A stretch of DNA of 64,000 nucleotides, taken from Cryphonectria parasitica EP155 (Eukaryota; Ascomycota; Sordariomycetes; Diaporthales; Cryphonectriaceae). The notes below the pieces were generated by a model, which saw only the letters and a list, made by a program, of their open reading frames with translations, was not told where the DNA came from and made no database searches. This document shows positions 11,653 to 24,700 of the stretch, one piece after another. A program made the translations under genes and the position numbers. The stretch lies in contig NW_024468913.1 in NCBI RefSeq assembly GCF_011745365.1, positions 2,852,001 to 2,916,000 on the forward strand, written 5' to 3'. Position 1 is the stretch's first letter; the number at the start of each line of letters is the position of its first letter.

Positions 11653-11771
11653 ACATACGACCATAGGTAGTGGAGAACTTGGGATCCCGTCTGCTCTCCC
11701 CTAAATAAGCCACTAACCGCCGGATTAGTAGTTAAGTGGGTGACCATTAGCGAATACCCGGTGTTGTATGT
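11653..11771 (+). rRNA. 5S ribosomal RNA, dispersed variant copy
   Basis: A 119-nt match to fungal 5S rRNA, beginning ACATACGACCATAGG and ending GTTGTATGT, followed by TTTTT as a polymerase III terminator. The terminal helix pairs (ACATACGAC with GTTGTATGT). The internal control region is recognisable, including the AGCGAATA and GTGGGTGACCA segments. Compared with the Neurospora 5S as I remember it, many bases differ, but changes in helix II (TAGTGG against CCACTA) and helix IV (AA/TT replacing GG/CC around TGGGTGACCA) keep pairing. An AATATGA lies about 29 nt upstream, where Neurospora 5S genes carry a TATA-like element. Single dispersed 5S genes are normal for Pezizomycotina. It is either a functional variant type or a young pseudogene; the paired changes favour the former. 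Confidence 0.88.
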
Positions 11772-13358
11772 TTTTGTTAAATTTGTGTACATGTTTTTTT
11801 CCCCATGAATTTTTTTCTTTTCTCTTTTTATTTTTCAAATAAAGTTTACAAACTTTACCTCACGAATCAATGACCATGTTACTACTCCTCTCATCCTTGT
11901 TTCATAATTCTATTATCGAACGAGGAAAGGGAGAGACAGCCAAATGGCGACATTTTCCCTGCGGGCCACCCAATGGGCACACCATTGGAATTCCACTCCC
12001 CTGATTAGTTGCATGTTGAAAGAGAAGGGAAATAAAAAGTACCGTAGGGCCTGCCAAGTTCCTACATGTGCCAACAACACCCCCTCGAACGTTGACAAGA
12101 AAAAAAAGAAAAAAATCTCACATGATGCTACCTCTCTATCAAAGAAGAAATAAAGGAAAACACCGGAGTGGGGAACGAGACTTGGGAGGTGGGGGGGCTG
12201 ATGTAATCGCCTTCCCATGAAGCTTTTCAATCTGAAACGCCCTTCTCCGGCACGACGGATCTTTGGGAAAGGAGGGTGGGCGGTGGGCATGTGTTACGAG
12301 AAGAAGGAAAAACTTGGGGGGAGAAGGTTCCTCGTCTCACGATAAGGACGTTTCCTTTTTCCTCTTCTCATCTCGGAGAAAATGTCTCTTCAGGGGTGAA
12401 GGCTGTGTGGGGAGGATTCCAGTTGGTTGAAGTATGTATGTAGGTTCGGTTTCGAGTTTTGGCCTCGTGGCGTGGGTGTCATGTCTATTGCTCTCTCGGT
12501 GGCGTTGGTGAGTGCTCACCAATTGTCTGGGCCATCGAGATCTGGTTTCGTAGCGGAACTGATGATGCAGTCAGGTCACTCGCATATCATGTCAACGTAT
12601 GGATTGCACACATCGATACGTCTGTGTAAGGAAGAAGTGATTGTCGCGATGACGCAGCTGAAGCGCCGCAGTGCTGGTTTGTTTGCATTTGTCTCTTGCT
12701 TGTTTGTATACCTTGGGGGTGGGACTTTTCTCTTCCACACCCTCATCGTTCATACGCTTCTTCTCATGTGTAGTAAAAATTCCCCTGCCCTTTCATCAAG
12801 GTGTGTCGTAGCAGCCTGCCTCTCATAAATGATTGAAAAGAATAGAACGCCCTCTTGCGCCAGTAAACAACTGAAACTCCATGTCTCCTCTCTGTCTCGC
12901 GCGCGCTCACCAAACAAGTTCAACAATAAATTTCCCCAATCTCCCTTCTCCCTCGTGGAAAAGAAAAACGGATCGAGATGGGAATCCTTCCGCCCATCAA
13001 ACATCGGAAAACTTGGAGGCCAAAGCCCGCAAAGGGAATTCTGGCCAGTGGCGATCTCTGAAGAATTACTTCATGTGAACCGGCGCCATCGTGAATGGTA
13101 ATGGCATGAAATCCTGTCAAAGTCCTCCCTTGATTTGGTATCGTAGTCGGTGTCATGGCGCCGATAGAGAAGAGAAGAAGGAAGTAAAAGAGCAGAATGA
13201 AAGAGAGAAAAAAAGGGGGTGTTTGAAAATAGGCTCGGCTTGTGGTTGGAAATTGGTGGTGGTTGAATGTAGAAGCAGGAGAAAGACAAAAAACCAAAAC
13301 ATGCCCTATCAGTCAGGACAGTTCATAGGCGATGCAAAACCACCTCTCCCCTCTTTGT
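11772..13358. other. Intergenic region between the 5S gene and the small protein gene
   Basis: About 1.6 kb. The left part is A/T-rich with homopolymer runs after the 5S terminator. The right part is the downstream flank of the minus-strand small gene. Open frames up to about 130 codons carry no recognisable features. Confidence 0.55.
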
Positions 13359-13658
13359 TTATAAAGAGGAGAAGCGCTCCTCCATGCTGCCATAGAAGAC
13401 GATAGGCCTGGGCTCGAGGATGTTGAGCTCAGAGGAGAACTGGGCGTGCTCCTCCTGTAGGTCTATGATGGAGGCCTGGCGCAGCAGCACGCTGTTGATG
13501 GTGGACGCCGCTGATGTCGAGGAGGTGTTGGAAGCGTATGACATCCTGGAGCCCTCGGATCTCTCGCTTGAGGTGGTCGATCTCCGGCGCATGTTGAAGG
13601 GAGGGAGCGAGCCCGAGGAGAGGGAGAAGTGGCTGTGGAGTGGTTGGAAGCCGAACAT
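13359..13658 (-). CDS. Small conserved-looking fungal protein, function unknown
   Basis: A 99-residue frame beginning MFGFQPLHSH and ending in TAA at 13359-13361. The N-terminal half is Ser/Arg-rich, with a basic patch (MRRRSTTSSE) that looks like a kinase target. The C-terminal 45 residues are more ordered: a predicted helix (LLRQASIIDLQEEHAQF) leads to the motif EPRPIVFYGSMEERF at the end. I recall short ascomycete proteins ending in a similar RPIVYWG...EER motif, so I take this as a real gene rather than a chance frame; that recall is the main evidence. The frame extends upstream to a Met at 13808, but those 50 residues look non-conserved and the internal Met at 13658 is preferred. No domain of known function is visible. 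Confidence 0.6.
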   Translation of the reverse strand: MFGFQPLHSHFSLSSGSLPPFNMRRRSTTSSERSEGSRMSYASNTSSTSAASTINSVLLRQASIIDLQEEHAQFSSELNILEPRPIVFYGSMEERFSSL

Positions 13659-16600
13659 TGTGAGATGATTGGTGATTGGTGAGAGCGGTGAAGCGTTCTG
13701 TTTGATGGGTACTCCTGATGGAAGAGTCGTTCTGCTTTCGAAGAGACAGATGGCAGGTTTTGAAGTTTCCAAAAGGTTGGGTTGATGTTGTTGGTCTGAT
13801 GACCGCAAGGGGGTATTAAGAGTTCTTGTTGGAGGATCGTTTTCCTGGTTCGTTCAAAGCAAAAAAAGGCTCAGCCCGGTAATTGATTGTCCAGTCCCAA
13901 AAGTGCACGAGAGCGAATGACTGGAATGGAAGTAGATTTTATGGTTGTATGTGAGTGTGCGTGTAAAGAGTGGATGATCTGGTCCGCGTGCACAGATCAC
14001 TAGCCAGCCAGATAGGCGGTAAGTGGAGAGAGAGGAACGGTTGTTGAGTTGTTCAAAGACAGGGGGTTCGGAGATATCCAGACGTCGTCAACGGACAGAC
14101 ACACGCAAGCATGTGTACACGACGGTTGAGGGGAGGGGAAAGGATGCAGATTAAGAGAGTTGTTGAGGTTTGTCTCCGTGTGCAGTCGACCCAGGAGGAG
14201 GCTTGCGTCTTTTTAAGTATCATGCTATGGATGAGCCACACTCAAAACTTACATAGACGCAACACGACTAGTAAATGACATGACACTACACCCACCCTGC
14301 TACCTACTTGAGGAAGGGATGGAGAGGATGATGGATACCATGTCATGGGGGGGTGGTGGACTTGTCAAGCCGGGCCGGGATAAGGGCGACCTGCGACCTG
14401 CGACCTGCAACCCCCGTAACTTGCAATGATGGCCAGGGGAATCCCGATGGTCCTCAGACCATGAATAAGCGGAACCTTACCCACGCAGCATTGTGCCACA
14501 GTGCCAGCTTGCCCTGGGCTAGACTCGAATTAGGCCCCAGCACGACCGGGTCACCCGGCATGCCCTGTAGCATTGTTGCTCGGTGATGCCAGGAATGCAC
14601 ATGGTCAAATGGTTGCAAGCAAGGAGGAGGAGTCTTGTGTCTCTCAACCCCGCTGTGTGCGCCGCGATAGTTTATTTTTGTGAACACGTATTTCTGCATG
14701 CAGATTGCTGGCAAGTCCGTCAACACGAGGGGGAGGAGAGAGAGGAGGGGACTGAGACAGACGACTCGGGACTTTGACTTTCCAGAAACCTCACTCAGAA
14801 AAGACACCGATAGGTCCTGCGTCACAGCTCAATTGGGATGAATGGACAGACGGCGCTGCCTGCCTGTGCAGCTTTGTGTGTGCGTCTGTGTGTTGCTTTG
14901 GTACGCAGGTGGCGGTCTGGTCAGGGGCCCTCGCTGACAGACTTGACACACAGCAGACTACAGACTTGTCGAGGCGAGTTGATGCTGAAGCAGTCCACCT
15001 CGAGGCTTCCTGCGCCGCATGCTGCAGTGAACCCTCGTGTTGCCCCCCCTGCTCTGGCATCCGATCTTTTTTTTTCTTCCTCTCTTTCCCTTCCCTTCTC
15101 CATACCTTGAGGGCTCGAGATGATTCTCCCCCCGTGCTAGAAGTGGAAACATGCTCCAGTTGTCCCAGGTCGGAAACAGAGCCGGCCCTGGGTTTGAGAG
15201 TTCAGTCTGCTCTGCGCAGCTGGAACGCGGCAAGGGGGGTGGTCTGACAAGCTGCGGCCGGCGCACGTCTGCCGTGCAGTTGCAGACAGGTACATAGTAA
15301 AAAGTATTGCCTGGAAACGGCTTGGCCTTGCAACTCTGATAACTATCCGAAATTGACCTCGATCTGGAATTGTTTGGCTGCATGAAACAGCTTGAAAGGG
15401 CTCTCGTCTGACCACACATCCGACAATGGCTGTTGCTGCTGCGGTTGGTCTGGCGCAGAGAGAGCTCGACCTCTAGGCAGTCAATCGCTGCTGCGCCATC
15501 TCCCGGGCTGTCTGCGTGGCCATCTTTCCAATGTTTGGTTTTCTCTTCGAAACGGCGAAGGCAACAACGGTGTCATGACGTTTTGTTGCGTGAGATTTTG
15601 TTCTGTATGGCCGGGTTGAGCAAAAAGGTCGAGCTCATCACGAGCTGGTTGGGGAGACGGTCATGTCATCCATGCCTTGCATAATCGACGGCCCAGCTAA
15701 ACCAGGGCAAGCGCAGAAGGAAGGGGGGGGGGGATACGCCCGCGATGTCCCCAGGTCTTGTCTTAGACCCCTAAGCAGGCGAGTCCTAACACTGACTAGC
15801 CTTGAGTACAGGGGGAAAGCACCTTTTTTCCTTCCTACCAAGGTGTTCTGGCTGAGTTTAGTCAGGGGACCAGGGGGCTCCCTCCATCCACTCTCAACAG
15901 GGGAAGCCACCCGTCTGGGTTGGGCATGTCTCAGAGCCCACAACTACAGCAGGGGATCATGCTGCAGCAGGCATGGCACAGGCCAACGCCCTATTGGCCC
16001 GTGTTTCACCTTTTTGCCATCGACCTCCCAACTTCATCTCCTTTATGGCTGGCTGCCCTACATTTTGATGATTCCTCCTCGCTGCACGATGTTGTAAGCG
16101 AGCTGTTATAGCGTCCACCCTCCCCTCTCCTCAGGCTAACTCTGCATCGAAGCCTTCTGGAACGTTTCGATACACCAGGTTGGTAAAAGGCGTTCTTGGA
16201 GTTTGGAAGGTGGTCGGCATCTCATGCAAGAGGGGGTGGCTTCTTCTTCTTCTTCTTCTTCTTCTTCTCTGTACCGCAGTGGACAGTGTTGTGATATTCA
16301 TGGAACAGCACTTGGCTTTCTCAAAAGGACTTGGCAAGCTATCATGGAATTCCATGCCCTACCTACTACTACTGCATAAGCAGTGATGATTATCACTCTC
16401 ATCGCCACTTATCTCAACCAGATGTACGGGTCAAAGGGAGTTTGAAACATCAGGGATACCAAGCTGCAATCTATTCAGCCTCCTGCGTATTTCATGCACC
16501 GTACCTGCATGCACACTTTTGTCCACCCGGCCCCTGGCCCTTGAAAGTGTGCTACGTAATACGAAGTCCGTCCATTCGATACATGCATAGTAGTACCAGA

Positions 16601-18754
16601 GCTGACGACAACTTCTTCTCCCTGTGATAGATGGGATGCTAGTTTCTCAGATTCCGTCTTCCCCTGGTCACAACCGCTCCCCTGGGATACTATGAACTAA
16701 CTGAAGTAGGCGATGGAATGCTAATCAATCTTGCAGGTCTTGGTATCTGATTATCTGCACGATGTGCAACAAGAGTCCTGGCGATCACACACAAGACAAG
16801 TTGCCTCCTCGCATTGCGCTCGCCTGGTCTTCCCAACATCCTTTTCGGGATTTACTACTAGTCTGTAGCAAGATCGTTCTAGCTTTTGCAAATCTCGCGG
16901 GGTCAAGGTGTGAGTGCCCAGCCAAAGGATGGCCCGCGATTGGGTGCACATTATGAACATTGAGCCTACTTGGCATGCCGTTCAGTCAGAACAGAGACGC
17001 ACATGGAAACCTTTTCAGAGTTGCGACGAGGATCATGCACTCGGTCACTTTAAAGAGTGCATCGTGCTCCGCCCTGGGAGCTATCACGACCACACACTGT
17101 GACCAGCTGTTTTTTCTCGAAACCGTTGATCACCCTCCCCCAAGGTACTGGTGGTGGTGACAACGGAGATCATCATCACCAAGCCCTCCACGAGTGTCAC
17201 AACCCGAGAAGTGCCATAATCCTGGATCTTGAAGAAGACACCCAAGACGTGGGGGAATAACTGGTACAGCACGTACAAGCACCCCAACCCAGTGGCAGAC
17301 TTTTCTTACTGTGGCACTGCCTGCAGGGGGGAAATGGAGCCTTTGTCTTGAAATAGAATCACTTCAGAGTTTGGTTCTGTCTCGGCATCAAGCACACATC
17401 AAGACCAGACCGGCTTCATGCGTTTTGTATAAGCCACTTGTCTTTCCAAACTTTCGCTCATTGCTCGACCGATCACTTACTATATCGCCGAACAGACAAC
17501 CCGAAATTGTCATTACAGGCCTGTGAACACGAGAGAGAGAAAGAGAGAGATCAAAAAGGGAAAGAGAAGGAAGGGAGAAAAAAACACAAAGTACCCACCG
17601 CTCGCATGAAGGCTGCCTCCTTCCACTATGTCTTCGTGATCGACCCACTCTGCCTTGTGCGCAGTCTTCGTGTGAGATAGATTTGCTTGCTTGCACCGTA
17701 GACTCAGCCTTATGCCCTCCCCTCGGCCGCCGATTGTCCCTGCCTCTATCTCCACCGCCTTCTAGTCCCAGACCCATTATGGACAACTCTCAAAATAGTA
17801 ACCCTGATCTGCGCCGGCGGGCTGGGTGGGGACGAGAGGAGAACCCCAAGAACTGGGGACCTTAGCAGCTCGCTGAGAATTATATTGACTTCTGATTCTG
17901 GCCCACGAATGTACCAAGTAGAGAGAGGCCACCCGGTCCACCACGATCATCGTCCCAGTCGCAAGTGGTTGGGGAAAGCCTACGGAAAGGTCTCCCTGAT
18001 TTCTGCAGCTCCAGAATTCGTCTTCATAGATCGGTATATGGGCGGTGCTGCTGCTGCTGTGTCGACATTGAGGGATCATCTCTGTTAGGTTATCTAGTCT
18101 TGCTAGTGATGGCCAGCTAGGTGAGGTATGTTGCTGGTTTCCGGTCGCAATATTCCCCAGCACAGTGGTGGATGATCAACCAAGCCTTCAAGTCTGGAAT
18201 GACGAAGAAAAATAAGAAAAGACGCTCCTACCAGACAATCACCGTTGGACAACAGTCCAAGCCTCGGAATGGGCACAACCAACGAGCCACCAAAAAGAGC
18301 CCACAACTTCTACCTTGGAGAATGCTTATCATCATCTTTCTTAACTTTCTATCTCTATTCAGGACATTCATAAATATTGACCTGTCCCTTCCATAACAAC
18401 CCCAGTCCAATACATTGCTACCATCTCTGCGGTGATATAGACAAGGAATCAGGACGTGCTCGCTCGCTCGCTTTCAAGGGGAATCAATCATGTGTAAACG
18501 TCAATGATGAGACCAAAAGAACGCCCTTTTTCTAAAACCCCACCTGATGAAACGCCGAGTGTCCCAAGCACCAAGTGTGATGAGTGATGCAATACGTAGC
18601 AAAGTCTCTCCCCATTACCCATCCCTTTCCCTCCCCCCCCCCCCCTTCCCCGAATGTCCACCTGATCGAGTGGTCCATTACCCTCGAGGAACATCATCCT
18701 TTCTGTGTCCAAAGGTTCGATAGGTGTAGAAAAGAAAAAAGAAATAAAAGATTA
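13659..18754. other. Gene-poor 5.1-kb region
   Basis: No convincing protein gene is visible on either strand between the small protein gene and the CCH1 3' end. The longest frames (about 144-157 codons near 14.8-15.2 and 15.7-16.1 kb) have no domain, odd composition and no splice partners. The region includes the small gene's promoter, a (CTT)n run at 16240, a GACCTGC tandem near 14390-14408 and a poly-C near 18633. Long non-coding RNA or unrecognised spliced genes cannot be excluded. Confidence 0.55.
16240..16268. repeat. (CTT)n trinucleotide repeat
   Basis: About nine CTT units in a row, in a region with no recognised gene. Confidence 0.9.
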
Positions 18755-21700
18755 CTACCATCCTGGCCGTGGCCTTTTCATGGTAGCGCTGCGCCGGATG
18801 CTTTCTACCCAGATGGAGTCGTCCAGAATCGAGCTCATTTGGATCGGACTGACCGCACTGTTGCTTCTGCTGTTGCGGTTGCTATTCCTGCCGCTATTCC
18901 GGTAACTGGTTCTCGCTGAGCTGGTGCCCGAGCCTGGCATCTGCAGCTCAAAACTGAACGCTGAATGTGTCGACTGGTGGCCGTCAAAGGTACCAATACC
19001 ACCACTACCTCGCTGCTGTGACGAGCCCTCGCCGCCCATCCGCGGCATACTGAGTGGGTGGGCGCCAAAGCTGTCAAAGCTCGTCTGCAGCGTCAGGTCA
19101 GCGCTCATATTGGAAAGGTTCTTTTGGTGGCCGCTGCCGGCACTGTCGCGCGTGGGAGAGAGGAAAGCCGAGGCAGAGTGCAGTGGCCCGGTGCCTGGTG
19201 TGGATGGTGACAAGGAGGACGCGTAAGGCGTGGCGGTCTTCTTCTTCTTGTTCTTGGCTCGCTCCTCCTCGTCGTCGACGAGAATGTCTGGCAGATCAAG
19301 CTGAGGGATCGCCGTCAAACGCGCGGTGCGCTTCAGAGCCATGTGGCGCTTGAATTTCCGTGAGTGATATCTGGAAGAATGTGTGAGCTTCGACCGATCG
19401 AGCAGTCGGTAGTATGAGCCAACTTACAGTGTGTCGAAGAAGCCGACGACAACACGCCGGCGTACTTCTTCCTCAACGCGCTGCAGACGCGCCCGACGAC
19501 GCAAGAACTCCTCCAATCTAGGCACAATTCTGTCAGTCATCTTGACCTTGCTATGGACATCCGATACTGCGAGTGAGACTTACCGAAGACTCTTGCTGTC
19601 GTTAATGATGTTGTAATGAGCCAGAATCATAAGCACGGTCGTAAAGGAGATGCCCTTGTCTGGGTCCGCTGAGACCATCACCTCCTCATAGAAAACATTG
19701 TATTTCCTACGCCTTTCGCGCACTACCGTAACATCGATTTCGTCCAACCTCCGGTTGAGACTGTTGATGTTGATGCCACCATACGCGCTTGCCGCTGCGG
19801 TCGACATGGACGTATGCCGCGTAGGCGGTACATCCTCGCGGACGTCATCCAGGATTTGGCGTACCGAGTTCTCATGCTGATAGATGCGCATCTCAAAGAC
19901 ACCCGACAACTCGCCTAGCAACCGAGGGAATGCCTCCTTGCTGATGTAGCCCGTACCACGAGGATCCACAGATCTCCATGCCTCCTTGAAGCGGCGCATC
20001 TCGTCGCGGTCGACGGCTGCTGACCCGCTGTGGCGCTGATACACGTACGAGAAGCTCTCGAAGATGAGCGAGACAAACAAGTTGACGAAGATGTACATGC
20101 TGACAATGTTCCACATGATGAACAGCACCCGGGCCCACGCACTGCTTCCACAGTCGCTCTCGAAGAATGCCGGGGAGTCGACGCAGAGGGGCGGTTCGAT
20201 ACCTGCATAGTCTTCCATGATCTGATTCCAGCCCTCACCCACACTCATGCGGAAGAGCAGGATGAGCGCATTCGGCACAGTGCGGAAGTTAACGTTGTTG
20301 TCTTCGTTTCCGCCGAACCGAGTCAGACTGAAGGTCTGTGTCAGGGCAATCGCGAAGACCAGGAAGAAGACCAGCCACGTCGCCAACAGATTGCCAATAG
20401 TCGTGAGACTGGCTGCCGCCGTCTTGAAGAGCTGGTCCAGGGCGTCATTGCGGGGAATCAGGAGGAAGACGATGGCGACGAGGAAGAACTTGTGCAGTTG
20501 CGTGTATGTGTCAACCTGTTGCTGTGCAAGGAACAGGATCGTAGTCGCGAACGCGCCAAAGACTGCGAGGAGGGAGTACATGTCCCATGAGCTCTTTCTG
20601 AATCGAGGCCACCCAAGACCGACGATTCGCACACCTACGTTGGCCATGAAGATAAGCGTGAACAGGAAGAACAGCGTGTCCCTTGTGTAGGTCCACCATC
20701 CAGGCTCGCTGGCGTATTCTGAAAGCAGAAGGATCAGGTGTAGGATCAACACAACGGTGATACCCACATACCATTTGCCCCTTTTCTCAATTGCGCGCTT
20801 ATGACACCATTTCTTCCACTTCTTCTTGCTCTCGTCATACGAGGTTTTCGAAGGGGAGACTTGGCGAAGTAATTTTCGCAATTCGAGCCAGGATCGCTGC
20901 TCTGCTGTCAGATAAGCCACGCCAGTCTGCTCTGTGTAATTCCGCATGAAGACAGAAATGAACAGAGTAAGCACGAATACCGTTCCCAAGAGATTGTAAA
21001 TCACGAAGAAGACGGCATTGCCGGTGGCGGCCCCAAACTGGGGTTGCATTCCACTGCCCGTGATAGACTGCGCCGAGAAGGAGACGTCAACCCATCCCTC
21101 TTGACTCACGATCTGGAAGAGGATGAAGAGAGAGGAGGGGAAGTCGTCGAAGTCGTAGTAAGGATTGGCAGCGACTCGAGGTGACAACACATCCCAGTTG
21201 AAAGGGGTACTGTTGTATTCCCCAAAGCAATCGTACAGGAAAGCGCCGGCGTCGCCGTCGTTGCAGATCGAGAATTTCCCGGCGAACAGGTTGAGTCCAT
21301 AGAGAGCAAATGGTATAATCAAAGACAACGATACGAAGGCGGCGCTAAGTATCTTCCACCATCCGATGACAATGAGAGAATGAAACGTATCCCTGGCACT
21401 GTCGCTTACATTGAGCAGTCGCAGAGCTCTGAGCGCCTTGAAAGCACCGACAGCACGTGATACAGCCCCGTCATTCTTGAAGAGGGTGATGACGTTGATC
21501 CAGAGAGTGATCAGCACGACGGCATCGATGATGCCCCAGGAGCTGCGGAAGTATGCGTTCGGGGTCCAGAAGAACCCGTCAGCGATGACCTTGATGAGGG
21601 CCTCGATACTGAACAGGAGAGCAAAGGCGGCGTCGGTCCACACAAACCAGTTTGACACGCTGAATGTCTTGTTTGCAAAGTACTGCTTCTGGTAGAGCGG

Positions 21701-24700
21701 TGTGGTAATGCAGGCCAGAATCACCATGGCAACGATAGCGGCATAGATGAAAGCCGAGAATGAATACCACAACGTCTTGTTGGGCTCAACGCCGTCAAAA
21801 CGCTCGGTTCCTCTGCCAGGGCCGACAATCCTTTGACAGAGGCGTCTGATGGGGTTTCTGGGCGAGAAGATGAACAGGGAGTTGTTATATGTCGGATGGC
21901 GCGCCAGATACGCTCGCTGCGCCTTGCGTCGCTCTGCGGTTGCCGAGACAGCCTTCTGGGCCATCTGTCGTGGGTCGAGAGCCTCATTGTGGGCCTCGAA
22001 ACGGATGTTGGAGTAGAAGGGGTTTGGATCCTTGCTAGTGAACGTGACGACCATCTTTCCCCATATCGACGACATGATTCCCGGTTTGACGCCATTACCA
22101 GCATAGGCGCCATTGGGCTCCGGTGGCGACTGACTTTCGCCTGGAGGCGTCTCGTGGTGCGGGTCAGGGCCGTCGTCAAGGAAATCACGAACCACGGCCT
22201 CTTTGAGCAGCATCTCCATCATAGCAGGGCCATAGTCCAGCGGGTCCTTCTTCTTACGGGTCTTTCCGAGCGAGAAGATGGTGGAGAGGGCGAGATTGCT
22301 CGAACTGCTGCCAAGCTCCTTTCTCTGCAGAAAGGCCTTCACTTGTTCCAATCGCTTCACATCCTCGCCAACATCAAAGTTTTCTTGGATGACAGCAATG
22401 AACATGTTGACGAGGATGAAGAAGGCGAGAATGAACCAACCGACCAGGAAGATTGCCCCTATCCACGATGTCCTGTAGGCTGTTGTGTAGGCGGTGACGT
22501 TATACAAGACATTCGTCCAGTTCTCTGTGGACAGGATCTGGTACATTCCGAGGAATGAGTTCCAGATTGTGTCGAAGGAAACCTCAACATTGTCGCCGCT
22601 AGAGTCGACGAGTGGTATCTGTCCACGAAAGAGTTGCGAGGCGAAAATGGACATCAACAGTGTGATCAGGAACACGAACAGCATCAGGTTCAGGATACCT
22701 GTTGAGTCACCCAGCACCAACTTGATCAGCTTTGCTGTCATGGGAACAGCAAGAACGATGCGGTAGACTCTGAGTATCTGAAAGACCGTCAACCAAGCAT
22801 AGACAGCCTCAGTGTTGTGGATCGGAGGAAGCAAGATGACGGATGTGATGACGGCCAGACTGAGGTCCACGATATTTCGCCGGTGGCGGTGGAAGCCCCT
22901 GAAGTCCGCCACCACTCTGATGAAAATCTCGATGTCCAGCAGAATCGTGACGAGGATCTCGATAGCATTGATAATGGCCCGACGTGCCGGAGACATCGAA
23001 GCGCTTCGCGTTGCCTGGGCTAGGAGATCGGCTGCGATGCAGAGAATCCAAAAGAGCTTCGTCTTGTTGTATATCTTTTGCAGTGACGATACCCTCCTGG
23101 GCATTTTCTCATCGGGGCTTCCAAAGGTTGGATCAGTATGATCATCCACATCGGTAAAAGCGCTTGCTTTGCTCTCTTCTCGGATGACCTGGAATGATGA
23201 AGTGATGACCGCAATGAGCAAGTTGACCAACCACAACATCATGATCATGATGCCGGCACCAAAGAAAAGCGCTGCTGGTGTGTAGTCGGAGTTGATGGTG
23301 TAGTACATGAGATCAGAAAAGGTGTTGGCGCTCATCACGACAAAGACAAGTTCCAGGGAGTGAAAGATGTCGTCGAAGTGAACGGTATTGTTATACGGAT
23401 TCTCCCGTTGCAAACAGAGTGTACCTCGAGGACAGATGTAGCCCTTAGCGCTTGGTGTGCCTTGTGTGAAGTCACTCAGGTTGTCGTACTGATTAGCAAT
23501 AACCCAGGGCATCTCGACGCCATTGGACTCGTTCAAATAGCCACCGCAGAACTGCATGTCCTGGATGTATGCTGCGGATGCATTGAACGGGTCTTCGGGA
23601 TCAAGCCAGACGCACTGTCGACTGAGGCTGGACTTGAAACTCTGCACGCCGATGATGGCGAAGACGAGCCAGAAAAATCCAATCAGGAACGAGACCCGCA
23701 GGAGCAGTGGCGCTGCCTTCTTCAAGCTCCGCAGAATAACCTATTTTTCAGATTGTTAGCATTGTGGATGGCCAACCCGGATGCCAACAACTTACAGCGT
23801 TCCCCTTCGTGATAGCCAGGAGTCGGAGAATTCTGAGACTGCTCAACATCCTGAAGATATAGAGGTGATGTTGCAACTCGACACCCGTGATGCCGACTGA
23901 AAATGATATCCAGAAGGCCACGACGGCTACAAAATCAAGACGGTTGAAGCCGTGTCGCAGGAATGCCCTTCGCGCCAACTGATACCTTTGTTGTTCCTCC
24001 ATCGTTTCGGGAAGCTGCTGGCCATGGAGCCAGGTGACGGACCGCGCCAAGGTAGAAGGGCCGTAGCTCTCCTGCGGCGGTTTTTTGACCGATTTCTGTC
24101 GCTGTGGTTGGAAAACATCTCGATATTTCCCGGCTACCGCAGCTTTTACACCTCGCGAGCGATCTATTGAGCTGTACTCGGCTGCGTTGAGGATGAAGCC
24201 AGACACAATGATCCTGGCAATGACTTCCATGGTATAAATGACAAACAAGACCAGTATGGCCCAGTCGAGCGTGGAGCTACCCCACACGATTTGGCCCGGA
24301 TTTGGTGTGTTATACACGCTCGGCGCGGCTTCGACACACAAGAGGATCGTCTGGAGCACAATCAGAACGAGGATCAATGGCTCCGTCCAAGGTTGAACCA
24401 AGATATCGCAGAGTCGCAGTCTTATCGGATTATCAGGGGAAAATATTCCCAGAGACTTTCCTCTCAGCGGATTTGGCATCCGCCCAGGCACTGGGGAGAG
24501 GGGGCCAGGGTTCGAGGCAAATATGTATTCCGTTTGTCCCCTCTTCTCCGTCGGGCTCTGGGTGTTTTGGTACAGCTGTGATGGATATGAGGTGTCGACA
24601 GATTCGGGCATCGGAGGCATGGGCTCACGCGGCGAGTCTGCGCTCGGCGACCGGGACCTTTGGCGTCGTTTCTGGTTCTCGAGGACCTCTGCCTCACCAC

